Assembly: GCA_910578385.1 (NCBI GenBank)
Contig: CAJTQV010000005.1
Coordinates: 1 to 64,000 of the forward strand
DNA: 64,000 bases
Origin: an uncultured Muribaculaceae bacterium
GTDB taxonomy: Bacteria; Bacteroidota; Bacteroidia; Bacteroidales; Muribaculaceae
Reading direction: 5' to 3'
Under the pieces are notes generated by a model. The model was not told where the DNA came from and ran no database searches. It worked only from the letters and a program-made list of their open reading frames with translations. Numbering within the stretch: position 1 is the stretch's first letter; each line of letters opens with the position of its first letter. Shown here one piece after another: positions 1 to 7,777 of the stretch. The translations under genes were made by a program, and so were the position numbers.

Positions 1-19
1 TCTCAATATTAAATCTAAA

Positions 20-58
20 AAAGAGACTGCCTAACTTTGATTGTTAGACAGCCTCTTT
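20..58 (-). terminator. Terminator of the porin gene
   Basis: An imperfect hairpin (arms 20-35 and 43-58, two mismatches) is followed on the minus strand by a run of six T. It lies 40 bp past the stop of the leftward porin gene and is a typical intrinsic terminator. Confidence 0.75.
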
Positions 59-99
59 GCGCTTATTATCTAACTTATTGTGGTATTTGGGGTTGCGGA

Positions 100-1272
100 T
101 CAGAATTTGAACTGGACGCGGGCCTCGATGATGTTCACGTGGTTCTTGGGAACGTCGGCGGCACCGCGAACGTTGGTGTATGACCAGCGCAGACGCGCAA
201 GCATGTATTTGTTGATGTAGTAGTTGAATGTCACGGAGAAGTCGTTGGTGATGCCTCCGTAGATACCCGCCTTGCTGTCACTCGCGTTGGTGTAGTTGTA
301 ACCAAGCACACATTCGAGAGTCTTGGGCTTCGGTGTGGCAAGTCCTCCGTCGGCCGAAGAATATCCGTAGCTGCTGTCTCCGCAGATGAGGCCGCGCAAC
401 AGTCCGTAGGCGCCGTTCGATACGAAAGCATGTCCATCCTTGCGGTTGACGTTCATGTAATAGTACTGTCCCTCAAGAGCGAAACGACCCTTGGAGAGCA
501 ACAACTCCGGCGACAGCTTGAACACGCCGCGTGCATTCTCAATGTCGGTAGAGAGCAATGTCACCTGATCAACGCGTGTGGGATAGGTAGCAGAATAATC
601 GAAGAATCCTTTCGAGATTCCGGGGGTACCGTCCTCATTCTCAATAGCCTCGTGGAATGCCGACTGATACCAGCCCGACACACCGACCTGAGCGACTGCA
701 CCCTCCGAATGGTAGGGACGCCACAGAAGGCGGCTGATTCCTCCCACGCTCACCTTGCCGGCGTCGTTGGCATGTTCTGTCAGCTTCGTGCCGACAATCA
801 CACTCGCCGTGGCAAGAAACGCGTCTTTGTCGTACATATACATGAATCCGAGATTACGCCCGGTGGCGTTCATATAGGTATCGGTGATGGGAGCCTCGAA
901 ACTCGGCTTCATCGAACTCGAAGTCGCCGATTGCAGGCCGAACTGATGAACGAAGTAACCTCCGCGGAGCAGGTTGTTGTCATCAAACTTGTACTGAAGA
1001 TAGACATCCTTAAGGCCGATCTTGCCGAAAGAGTAACCCACATCGATTTTTGCCAGCCAGTTGCCATACTCAGCCTTTCCGCCGAGACGGATGTCCGGAA
1101 TCGCCACACCGTCGGCAAAGCCGCCCTTGTGAGGTGTGAACACGGCGCCGTCAAGAAGAATACGGCCGGCGGGAGTGAACTTGAACTTCGGTTTGTCATC
1201 CTGGGCACGCAGCGCGGGGGCTATTGCGGTCGCCATCAGTAACGCGGCGGTGAAAATGCTCTTGGTTTTCAT
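100..1272 (-). CDS. Outer-membrane porin (phosphate-selective OprO/OprP-like)
   Basis: Probable 390-residue outer-membrane beta-barrel. It has an N-terminal signal peptide ending near ALRAQ and then alternating, aromatic-rich strands. The opening strands (GRILLDGAVF, KIDVGYSFGK, DVYLQYKF, LRGGYFVHQFG) resemble the OprO/OprP porin family of Bacteroidota. The protein ends in Phe (VQFKF), as expected for insertion by the BAM complex. The ATG at 1272 is preferred over an in-frame TTG four codons upstream because the signal peptide then begins MKTKS. It stands alone, divergent from the phosphatase gene; pairing of a porin with a phosphatase hints at phosphate or sugar-phosphate uptake, which is inference. 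Substrate cannot be read from sequence. Confidence 0.75.
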   Translation of the reverse strand: MKTKSIFTAALLMATAIAPALRAQDDKPKFKFTPAGRILLDGAVFTPHKGGFADGVAIPDIRLGGKAEYGNWLAKIDVGYSFGKIGLKDVYLQYKFDDNNLLRGGYFVHQFGLQSATSSSMKPSFEAPITDTYMNATGRNLGFMYMYDKDAFLATASVIVGTKLTEHANDAGKVSVGGISRLLWRPYHSEGAVAQVGVSGWYQSAFHEAIENEDGTPGISKGFFDYSATYPTRVDQVTLLSTDIENARGVFKLSPELLLSKGRFALEGQYYYMNVNRKDGHAFVSNGAYGLLRGLICGDSSYGYSSADGGLATPKPKTLECVLGYNYTNASDSKAGIYGGITNDFSVTFNYYINKYMLARLRWSYTNVRGAADVPKNHVNIIEARVQFKF

Positions 1273-1481
1273 AGTACAATGCAATTTGAATTGAGTTTAG
1301 TATCAGGTTTATTGTGTTTTTCAGAAACAGCTTCTCGCTTTGGCATTTTTAACAAGATTTAGATTTTGGAAGTTTCAAAATATGTTATTAAACACATTTT
1401 GCCAATTTTCCTTAATATTTGTAAAACCCGCGCATTCTGATTGTTGTTACAGTCTCGAAGAAACAACATTCCCGCTTGTAC

Positions 1482-1502
1482 GGACGCACGGCCCGTGCGT
1501 CC
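1482..1502. repeat. Perfect 10-bp-arm palindrome in the agp leader
   Basis: Arms 1482-1491 and 1493-1502 are perfect reverse complements around a single C, with core GACGCACG. It lies 33 bp before the phosphatase start codon. A near-identical core palindrome occurs at 35689-35707, so this is probably a dispersed palindromic repeat rather than a gene-specific operator. Confidence 0.6.
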
Positions 1503-1535
1503 TCCTGTAAAAACCACATTAAAACCACCTCCACT

Positions 1536-2837
1536 ATGAAAAAACTCATCTCCATCATCGGAACCTCACTCCTTCTGCTCGGCACAGTGTTTCAGGTTGA
1601 AGCCCAGTCGCAACGCAGCCAGGAATTCAAGGACAAGTATAAACTGAAAGAGGCCGTAGTGCTCAGCCGCCACAATATCCGCTCCCCGCTCTCCGACAGC
1701 AAGAGCGCGCTCGGCCGCATGACTCCCCACGAATGGAACAAGTGGACCGCCGGCAAAAGCGAGCTGACCCTGCGCGGCGGCGTGCTCGAAACCCAGATGG
1801 GCCAGTATTTCCGCAAATGGGCGGTCGATGCAGGTCTCTTCCCCGAGAACTATGTTCCAACCGCCGATGACCTCAACGTGATAGCCAACTCCATGCAGCG
1901 TTGCATCGCTACGGCACAGTATTTCACCTCCGGCTTCATGCCCGTGGGCGGCGTGACGGTCAACCACCGCTATACACCCTCGAAGATGGATCCGCTCTTC
2001 AACCCGCAGCTCACCAAGGTCAGCCCGGAGTTTGTAGAGATTGCCATGAAGCAGATCAACGACATGGGTGGCAAGAAAGGAATAGTGGGCATAAACGAGA
2101 ACATCAAGCCCGATTACGAGCTGATGATGCAGGTGCTCGATGTCAAGGACTCCCCCATGGCACAGGCCAACGACCCCTATCTGAAAGCGTTTGACAATTA
2201 CAATACCGAGATTGTACTTGAGAAATTCAAGGAACCGGCCATGAAATCAGGCTCCGCGCTCAAGGAACTCAACTCAGCCTCCGACGCGTTCATCCTGCAA
2301 TATTACGAGCACCCCGACCCGGCCAAGGCAGCTTTCGGACACAACCTTACCCGCAAGGACTGGGAACGTCTGGCCCATGTCAAGGACACATATCAGGACG
2401 TGCTCTTCACAGCTCCGATTGTCGCCACCAACGTAGCCTACCCTCTCGTGCAATATATGTATGACGAGCTACTCTCGCCCGACCGCAAGTTCACCTTCCT
2501 CGTAGGCCACGACTCCAACCTCTCGTCGGTAGCCACCGCACTTGGCGTGGAGGAATATGAACTGCCGGAGGCCATCGAGAAAAAGACACCCATCGGCTCG
2601 AAGATTGTGATCGAGAAGTTCACCGGGCCCGACGGAAAGGAATACGCCGACCTCAACATCGTCTACCAGACAGTAGAGCAACTTCAGAACATGTCTATCC
2701 TCGACCTTGACAATCCGCCGATGGTTTACCCCCTCTCACTTAAGGGACTGGAGAAAAACGCCGACGGCCTCTACCCGATGTCGGACGTCCTCGCCGCCTT
2801 CGAGAAAGCCATCGCCGCCTACCAGGCCATCCCCTGA
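1536..2837 (+). CDS. agp: Glucose-1-phosphatase-like histidine acid phosphatase
   Basis: Periplasmic histidine acid phosphatase of branch 2 (phytase/glucose-1-phosphatase group), 433 residues. A signal peptide (MKKLISIIG to about VEA) precedes the mature enzyme. The active-site motif is R45-H46-N-I-R-S-P, with Asn where most relatives have Gly; E. coli Agp also has Asn here. The proton-donor HD pair is H325-D326 in GHDSNL. The order of recognisable segments (TPHEWNKW, LTLRGGVLE, MDPLFNP, TPIGSKIV) matches Agp throughout, so glucose-1-phosphatase is favoured over phytase, though phytase activity is possible. The ATG at 1536 is chosen because upstream codons would precede the signal peptide. 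It is followed by a strong terminator, so it is monocistronic. Confidence 0.85.
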   Translation: MKKLISIIGTSLLLLGTVFQVEAQSQRSQEFKDKYKLKEAVVLSRHNIRSPLSDSKSALGRMTPHEWNKWTAGKSELTLRGGVLETQMGQYFRKWAVDAGLFPENYVPTADDLNVIANSMQRCIATAQYFTSGFMPVGGVTVNHRYTPSKMDPLFNPQLTKVSPEFVEIAMKQINDMGGKKGIVGINENIKPDYELMMQVLDVKDSPMAQANDPYLKAFDNYNTEIVLEKFKEPAMKSGSALKELNSASDAFILQYYEHPDPAKAAFGHNLTRKDWERLAHVKDTYQDVLFTAPIVATNVAYPLVQYMYDELLSPDRKFTFLVGHDSNLSSVATALGVEEYELPEAIEKKTPIGSKIVIEKFTGPDGKEYADLNIVYQTVEQLQNMSILDLDNPPMVYPLSLKGLEKNADGLYPMSDVLAAFEKAIAAYQAIP

Positions 2838-2856
2838 ATATCATAATATATATTGA

Positions 2857-2898
2857 GCGTGCCCCGGATTCGCATGAAGGAATCCGGGGCACGCAATC
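2857..2898 (+). terminator. Hairpin terminator between convergent genes
   Basis: Perfect 15-bp stem (2857-2871 with 2880-2894) and an 8-nt loop, lying between the convergent phosphatase and leucine-rich-repeat genes. The T-run is weak on both sides; it probably serves both genes. Confidence 0.75.
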
Positions 2899-2916
2899 TT
2901 ATCTCACTGTATTTAC

Positions 2917-4380
2917 TCAACGGTACAAGACCTTGGATCTGCTGACTATTTCGCCATGTCGGGTGGTCTCGCGTATGTAGAGCGCGCCTGAAACCGGGGT
3001 GTTTACTGGAAGGCCGTCGAGGGTATAGTAACGGTATGAATCGGTCGTACCGGAAGCCACATCGGCAATTCCGGTACTTTCGGGTTCTGAACGCAGCCGG
3101 AAACGGCTCCATTCTGCCGCCCCCGCATATAGCGACTCCGTGCCCACGGGCACATTAAGGAAAGCCAGGTCATAGGCAATGGTGCTGAATGCGTTTGTTC
3201 CGCACGCAGCCGGAGTCAGCCCTGTTGCTGTCACGGTTTCAAGCGCATCACAATCCTCAAATGCATTGGAAGAGATGGTGCGGAGCGATGCCGGGAAAGT
3301 CACGCTCTTCATCTTATAGTCCCTTCCGAATGTCTCGACCCCGATGGCAGTCACTCCTTCAGGCAGTGTCAGGGAAGTCAGGCCGCTCTCGAAGAACATC
3401 TGTTCCGGAAGCGCAGTCAATGTCGGAGCCAGCGAGACGCTTGCCATGGCATAGCAGCGGGCGAACGCACGTTTGCCGACATTCACCGCGCTGCGCGGCA
3501 TGGTCAGCGACTTCACATTCACACATTCCTCGAACGCACTCGCGCCGATGGTCGTGACACCCTCGCCGAGTGTCAGCGTGTGACCCGTGCCGAGAGCGAA
3601 GGCCCATTCTCCGATTGTCTTCACCGTGCCGGGAATGTTGATGACCGGCGTATGGTTGTTGATGAACGCCGAATAACCGATTGATGTCACCGACGAGGGA
3701 ATGACTATGTTCTCGATAGGGCAGTTCTCGAACGCGCTTGTCGGAATTGAAGTCAGACCCGATGAAAGGGTCACGCTCTTCAACGACTCGCAATCCATGA
3801 ACGCCTCCACGCCGAGTGACGTGAGGCTGTTGGGAAGGTTTGCCGCAGTCAGCTTGTCACACCACCAGAATGCGTTGTCTCCGATCTGCTGCAACTTTCT
3901 GCCGAAAGTCACAGTCTTCAGAGAGTGGCATGACCGGAACGCCCCCTTGCGGATAATCTCAAGGCTTTCGGGGAGTGTGACACTCGTCAGGTCTGTATAG
4001 TAGAACGCTCCTTCACCGATAATTTTCAGGCTGCCTGAAAGAGTGATGCTCTTTACACCGGTCTCTGAGAAGGCATAAGATCCGATTGTCTCGATACCGC
4101 TGCCCATTGTAACCTTTGTAAGTTCAGTGCAACCCTCGAAGGCTTTGCTCGCGATGGAAGTCACGGTGTAGGTACCCGTGCTGTGCAACAGGTTGTCAGG
4201 AATAGTGAGAGTCCTCAGCTCAGCCTTGTCCTCACAACCCTGCACCGAAGCGCGCTTGTTGGTCTTGTTACAACTGTAGATAACTCCATCCACAGTCAAC
4301 TTGAAAGCCTCAGCCGAGACAGTCGAAAGAAGTGCCATCGCAACCAGCGCGATAGCCGCCCCATACTTGGTAAATTTCAT
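2917..4380 (-). CDS. Secreted BspA-like leucine-rich-repeat protein
   Basis: A 487-residue secreted protein with a signal peptide ending near VSAEA. From about residue 55 to 400 it consists of about 14 LRR_5 (BspA/Treponema type) repeats, each with the pattern I/L-x-x-x-AF-x-x-C-x-x-L-x-x-V/I-x-L-P (for example IASKAFEGCTELTKV and IGDNAFWWCDKLTA). Such proteins act in adhesion or binding of host or bacterial partners. The C-terminus (YYTLDGLPV...GALYIRET...SKVLYR) is a short tail shared with four other secreted proteins of the window, probably for export or anchoring. It has its own promoter and is probably monocistronic. The ligand is unknown. Confidence 0.85.
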   Translation of the reverse strand: MKFTKYGAAIALVAMALLSTVSAEAFKLTVDGVIYSCNKTNKRASVQGCEDKAELRTLTIPDNLLHSTGTYTVTSIASKAFEGCTELTKVTMGSGIETIGSYAFSETGVKSITLSGSLKIIGEGAFYYTDLTSVTLPESLEIIRKGAFRSCHSLKTVTFGRKLQQIGDNAFWWCDKLTAANLPNSLTSLGVEAFMDCESLKSVTLSSGLTSIPTSAFENCPIENIVIPSSVTSIGYSAFINNHTPVINIPGTVKTIGEWAFALGTGHTLTLGEGVTTIGASAFEECVNVKSLTMPRSAVNVGKRAFARCYAMASVSLAPTLTALPEQMFFESGLTSLTLPEGVTAIGVETFGRDYKMKSVTFPASLRTISSNAFEDCDALETVTATGLTPAACGTNAFSTIAYDLAFLNVPVGTESLYAGAAEWSRFRLRSEPESTGIADVASGTTDSYRYYTLDGLPVNTPVSGALYIRETTRHGEIVSRSKVLYR

Positions 4381-4451
4381 AAATCAGCAAAATGTCATTC
4401 AACTCTTTCGTTGAACCAGTTAAAATATATTTATAGTAGGTTTTATGACTG

Positions 4452-4483
4452 CAAAATTACAAAATTTTATCCATACCGCCAAA
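4452..4483 (-). promoter_or_regulatory. Promoter of the LRR gene
   Basis: Minus-strand -33 TTTG (4480-4483), 20-bp spacer and -7 TAATTTTG (4452-4459) match the Bacteroidota sigma-ABfr consensus. The predicted leader is about 65 nt. Confidence 0.7.
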
Positions 4484-4490
4484 CCGGCTG

Positions 4491-5759
4491 TCATTTTCGG
4501 CGATAAATTCCCAACTGGGCGAGCTGCGCGAAAAAGGTGGGGAATGATTTGGTGACGGCTTCGGCTCCGCGTATCGACACGTGGCGGCGGGTGACGGCTG
4601 TAACGGCCAGCGCCATGGCAATCCGGTGGTCACGGTGAGCGAAGTGTGTCTCATCTTCTCCCGACGGCAACCGCGCACCTTCCCATGAAAGGCTATCCTC
4701 CCCGGCCTCAAGTCTGTAACCGGCTTTCGACATCTCTTCGCTGAGTGCCGAGAGCCGGTTGCTCTCTTTGTGCCGGAGATGCCCTATGCCGGTCATGCGG
4801 AACCGTATCCCGGCGCAGCAGAGCCCCACTGCGAGAGCTGGCACAAGGTCGGGTACATCTTTCATGTCAAGACTCACGGTCTCTTTCGCATCGCGCAACC
4901 GCTCTATCATCTCTTTATTCCCTCTCAACACGCCGCTTCCATCCGGGTTGATACGGGTCTCTACTCCCAACCCTCCGAATATCGCCGCGCACGCAGAATC
5001 CCCCTGCAATGAACCCTCAACAGGCGGCATGTTCTCTACCTCTACGTCCATGTCGGGACGCAGCAAAGCGTATTCGTAGAAGTAACTTAGCGCGGACCAG
5101 TCCGGCTCTATCACAAACTTTGACGGTCGTTCCCGGAAAATTTCTACCATGCGGCGCGTCATCGACACATATGGCAACGACACTCCGTGTGCATCTTCGG
5201 CATCAGTAAATGGCACCGTCCACAATTGCGAGACCATCATGAGCGCGGAACGGAACTGGCTGCTCGCCGCGCCGCTGACCGCTACTCCGCTACCGTCGAG
5301 CACACGTCCTTTGACATGCAACGGCGCATATCCTTCTTGGCGCAAACACTCAATATCCGCCCCTGCCTGACGCAACGAGTCAATCAGCGGCTTCAACGGT
5401 CGGCTGCGCAACGCGTCGGAACAATCAATACGGGCATCAAACCCGGGTAGCGAAGCGGCCAAGGCCAGGAAGAACCGCAACGAAGTGCCACCCGTGCCAA
5501 GATCATAGCTGCGGCATCCTGCCATGTCCTCACGCAGCATATGCATGGCTTCGGCAAGCTCACGCGTGTCGTCGCAGTCGGGCAGTCCACGGAGTTCCGT
5601 CGCGTTGCCGTTCACATAAGCAAGTATCAGCGCACGCGCCGCAATGCTCTTCGATGTCGGCAGCCGAACCGGTTCCGGCTGTCGGTCGGCATCAAATGAC
5701 AGACAGGCAAGCGCACCCGGTTCCGCCGTGCGCTGACGGCGCAGATAATGCCGTCGCAT
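4491..5759 (-). CDS. aroA: 3-phosphoshikimate 1-carboxyvinyltransferase (EPSP synthase)
   Basis: Sixth step of the shikimate pathway: phosphoenolpyruvate plus shikimate-3-phosphate to EPSP, cytosolic. 422 residues, normal for the family. Visible motifs are the N-terminal substrate loop PTSKSIAARAL, the TGGTSLRFF segment equivalent to NAGTAMR, the SSQF segment, catalytic Asp in DVPDLVPALAV, LRHKESNRL and the C-terminal DHRIAMA. It diverges from proteobacterial AroA (KSIAAR rather than KSISNR), as in other Bacteroidota. The ATG at 5757-5759 shares its A with the queA stop codon (TGATG), so translation is probably coupled; a longer frame into queA is not needed. Confidence 0.95.
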   Translation of the reverse strand: MRRHYLRRQRTAEPGALACLSFDADRQPEPVRLPTSKSIAARALILAYVNGNATELRGLPDCDDTRELAEAMHMLREDMAGCRSYDLGTGGTSLRFFLALAASLPGFDARIDCSDALRSRPLKPLIDSLRQAGADIECLRQEGYAPLHVKGRVLDGSGVAVSGAASSQFRSALMMVSQLWTVPFTDAEDAHGVSLPYVSMTRRMVEIFRERPSKFVIEPDWSALSYFYEYALLRPDMDVEVENMPPVEGSLQGDSACAAIFGGLGVETRINPDGSGVLRGNKEMIERLRDAKETVSLDMKDVPDLVPALAVGLCCAGIRFRMTGIGHLRHKESNRLSALSEEMSKAGYRLEAGEDSLSWEGARLPSGEDETHFAHRDHRIAMALAVTAVTRRHVSIRGAEAVTKSFPTFFAQLAQLGIYRRK

Positions 5760-7021
5760 CAGTCCGCCCTCTTGAATAGACACGCATCGCCGTAGCTCAG
5801 AAAGCGGTATCCGCCCGCAAGAGCCTCGTCGTAGATTGACCTCCATCTCGGCGAACCGTCCGCATTGTTGCCCAAAAACGATGACACTAAGAGCAACAGC
5901 GTGCTCTGCGGCTGGTGGAAGTTGGTCACCATCCGGTCTACGATACGCCAGCGGAATCCGGGAGCAATCATGATTGATGTCGAGGCAGTCAGCGAGTCCG
6001 TGCCGCGACGCTCCATCTCCTCTATGAGCATGGTCAGAGCGGCGCATGTGTCAGCCTTTATCATTTCCGGAGTCGCCCCCTCCATGTCATCCTCATATGC
6101 TTCCCACTGCGAAACGTGCATCGAGTCATCGCCCAAGCTCAGGTGCAACCCGAGATACGGCAGCGACTCCAATGTTCGTACCGAAGTGGTGCCGACAGCC
6201 GTCACAGGACGGTCATTCTTAAGAGCGAAGAGCAGACTGTCCACAAGTTCACGGGTAACGGTGAAAACCTCCGTGTGCATCGGGTGCTCCCCTATCTCTT
6301 CCGATTTCACAGGCTGGAACGTACCGGCACCGACATGCAGCGTCACTGATTCGGTATCTATTCCCTTGTCGCGAAGTCGTTCGAACAGCTCCGGTGTGAA
6401 GTGCAGTCCGGCTGTGGGAGCCGCCACGGAACCTTTGGCGCGGGCAAACACGGTCTGATAGTCGTCTGAGTCCGTTTCTTCCGACTCACGTTTCAGATAG
6501 GGAGGGATGGGTATGTAACCGGCGGCATCCACAATCGAGGCGAATGTCACTTCCGGGTCATCCCATGTGAACTCCACGCAGTGTGATGTCCCCTCATGCG
6601 GTCCGATGTACTCGGCGGTCAGGGTTACATTACGGCCATCGATCTCCAGTTCTTTTGCGAGCGGTCCACCTTTCCAGCGTTTCAGGTTGCCGACCATGCA
6701 GCTCCAGCGGCAGTGTCCGCGTGCCTGAAACATCAGCACATAGTCCTCCGGTGCGAGAGGTTCGAGCAGGAACACCTCAATCTTTGAACCGGTAGCTTTC
6801 TCGAAGCGGATACGCGCGTTGATCACACGCGTGTCATTGCGCACAAGCAACGAATCGGCAGGAAGAAGGTCGGGGAGAGAAGAGAAAACTTCATGGCGCA
6901 CCTCACCGGGGCGTTCCGACACGATCAGTTTGCATGCGTCACGTTGGGCGAGCGGATGACGCGCTATGCGCTCATCGGGCAGCGGATAATCGAAATCCGA
7001 GATTTTTATGTTTTTTACCAT
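5759..7021 (-). CDS. queA: S-adenosylmethionine:tRNA ribosyltransferase-isomerase
   Basis: Transfers and rearranges the ribosyl moiety of S-adenosylmethionine onto preQ1-tRNA to form epoxyqueuosine in the tRNA wobble base; cytosolic. 420 residues, starting MVKNIKISDFDYPLP. Family hallmarks include LPDERIARHPL, LLVRNDTRVINARI, VAAPTAGLHFT, GTTSVRTLES and TNFHQPQSTLLLL, ending GYRFLSYGDACLF. The ATG at 7021 is the usual QueA start; an upstream in-frame ATG at 7078 lacks family similarity. It is first in a two-gene unit with aroA. A -7-like TATTTTTG on the minus strand at 7109-7116 could serve it, divergent from the tRNA promoter. Confidence 0.95.
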   Translation of the reverse strand: MVKNIKISDFDYPLPDERIARHPLAQRDACKLIVSERPGEVRHEVFSSLPDLLPADSLLVRNDTRVINARIRFEKATGSKIEVFLLEPLAPEDYVLMFQARGHCRWSCMVGNLKRWKGGPLAKELEIDGRNVTLTAEYIGPHEGTSHCVEFTWDDPEVTFASIVDAAGYIPIPPYLKRESEETDSDDYQTVFARAKGSVAAPTAGLHFTPELFERLRDKGIDTESVTLHVGAGTFQPVKSEEIGEHPMHTEVFTVTRELVDSLLFALKNDRPVTAVGTTSVRTLESLPYLGLHLSLGDDSMHVSQWEAYEDDMEGATPEMIKADTCAALTMLIEEMERRGTDSLTASTSIMIAPGFRWRIVDRMVTNFHQPQSTLLLLVSSFLGNNADGSPRWRSIYDEALAGGYRFLSYGDACLFKRAD

Positions 7022-7125
7022 TACAAAGTCAAAATTTATTTTTACCCTATCACACTTACAATCAGAGCATTGATTCAAGAACTCAAAAATCGGGCAAAAA
7101 TTTCTTTACAAAAATAGCAAAAAAA

Positions 7126-7157
7126 TTTGGTAGTTTCAGAAAAAAGCTCTAACTTTG
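7126..7157 (+). promoter_or_regulatory. Promoter of the tRNA-Val genes
   Basis: A -33 TTTG (7126-7129), 20-bp spacer and a consensus -7 TAACTTTG (7150-7157) stand 11 bp before the first tRNA. Confidence 0.8.
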
Positions 7158-7168
7158 CACTCGCAATC

Positions 7169-7243
7169 GGGCGATTAGCTCAGCTGGTTTAGAGCGTCTG
7201 CCTTACAAGCAGAGGGTCTGCGGTTCGAATCCGTAATCGCCCA
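7169..7243 (+). tRNA. tRNA-Val (anticodon UAC), copy 1
   Basis: 75 nt. Acceptor GGGCGAT pairs with ATCGCCC; D-arm GCTC/GAGC; anticodon stem TCTGC/GCAGA with loop CTTACAA, giving anticodon TAC (valine, GUA/GUG). T-arm TGCGG/CCGTA has loop TTCGAAT. No complete CCA is encoded. Copy 2 is identical and lies 145 bp downstream, probably in the same transcript. Confidence 0.95.
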
Positions 7244-7388
7244 CCGATTCAGAGTCTGAGAGAAGACACTGACCAAGACAACCGACAGTATCCCTGTCGC
7301 GAAGTCTACAACCAAAGACGAGTGACAACAATTTTTGTCGCGAAGTCTAAAGACGAAGATGGCAAACGCCATCGAGTCTAAAAAAATC

Positions 7389-7463
7389 GGGCGATTAGCT
7401 CAGCTGGTTTAGAGCGTCTGCCTTACAAGCAGAGGGTCTGCGGTTCGAATCCGTAATCGCCCA
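7389..7463 (+). tRNA. tRNA-Val (anticodon UAC), copy 2
   Basis: Identical over 75 nt to the tRNA at 7169-7243, with the same UAC anticodon and cloverleaf. Its 3' half plus downstream DNA is repeated at 10725-11002. A strong hairpin terminator follows at 7481. Confidence 0.95.
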
Positions 7464-7704
7464 CTTCCCCACAATCCCCAGTCCGTCTGTCTCCACCCCG
7501 GAGACAGGCGGACACCTCTTTTATATCCCCCGGCTTCTTTTATATCCCCGCCTCCTCCACCCTCCGCGGCTCACCCTTCCCACGACCGCGTCCCCTTCCC
7601 ACGACCGCGCCTCCATCGCCGCCCCTCAGCTTCGATATCCAACCCCATCGTCCCATGGCGGCCTTGGCACGCCGGTTGTGGCGCGACCACCGTCGCGCGA
7701 ACCC
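7414..7704 (+). repeat. Left copy of ~280-bp direct repeat (tRNA 3' half plus downstream)
   Basis: Runs from nucleotide 26 of tRNA copy 2 through the terminator and a C-rich region to the sequence just before 7705. It matches 10725-11002 closely, with some length differences in the C-rich middle. The gene-free stretch 7464-7777 otherwise holds only the terminator at 7481-7513, a small GCGCGAC/GTCGCGC hairpin near 7681-7699, and the promoter of the next gene. Confidence 0.85.
7481..7513 (+). terminator. tRNA operon terminator
   Basis: 14-bp stem (7481-7494 with 7500-7513, one G-U pair), 5-nt loop, followed by a pyrimidine run ending CTTTTAT. It ends the tRNA-Val transcript. Confidence 0.8.
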
Positions 7705-7720
7705 GGGTTAACGTATTAAA

Positions 7721-7752
7721 TTTTCATTATTCAAGGGAAATCACTATTTTTG
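7721..7752 (+). promoter_or_regulatory. Promoter of the BACON lipoprotein gene
   Basis: The -7 box TATTTTTG (7745-7752) fits TAnnTTTG. A TTTTC at 7721-7725 stands 19 bp upstream as a weak -33. It begins just inside the unique segment between the direct repeats, so the insert carries its own promoter. Confidence 0.5.
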
Positions 7753-7777
7753 TCTTTTCAACCTTACATTACTATTT

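Noticed and set aside
430..1242. 270-codon rightward open frame
   Set aside because: Antisense to the porin gene; no family resemblance.
5760..6047. N-terminal extension of aroA into queA
   Set aside because: The extension is antisense-free but out-of-frame queA sequence; the ATG at 5759 gives the normal AroA length and a TGATG junction.
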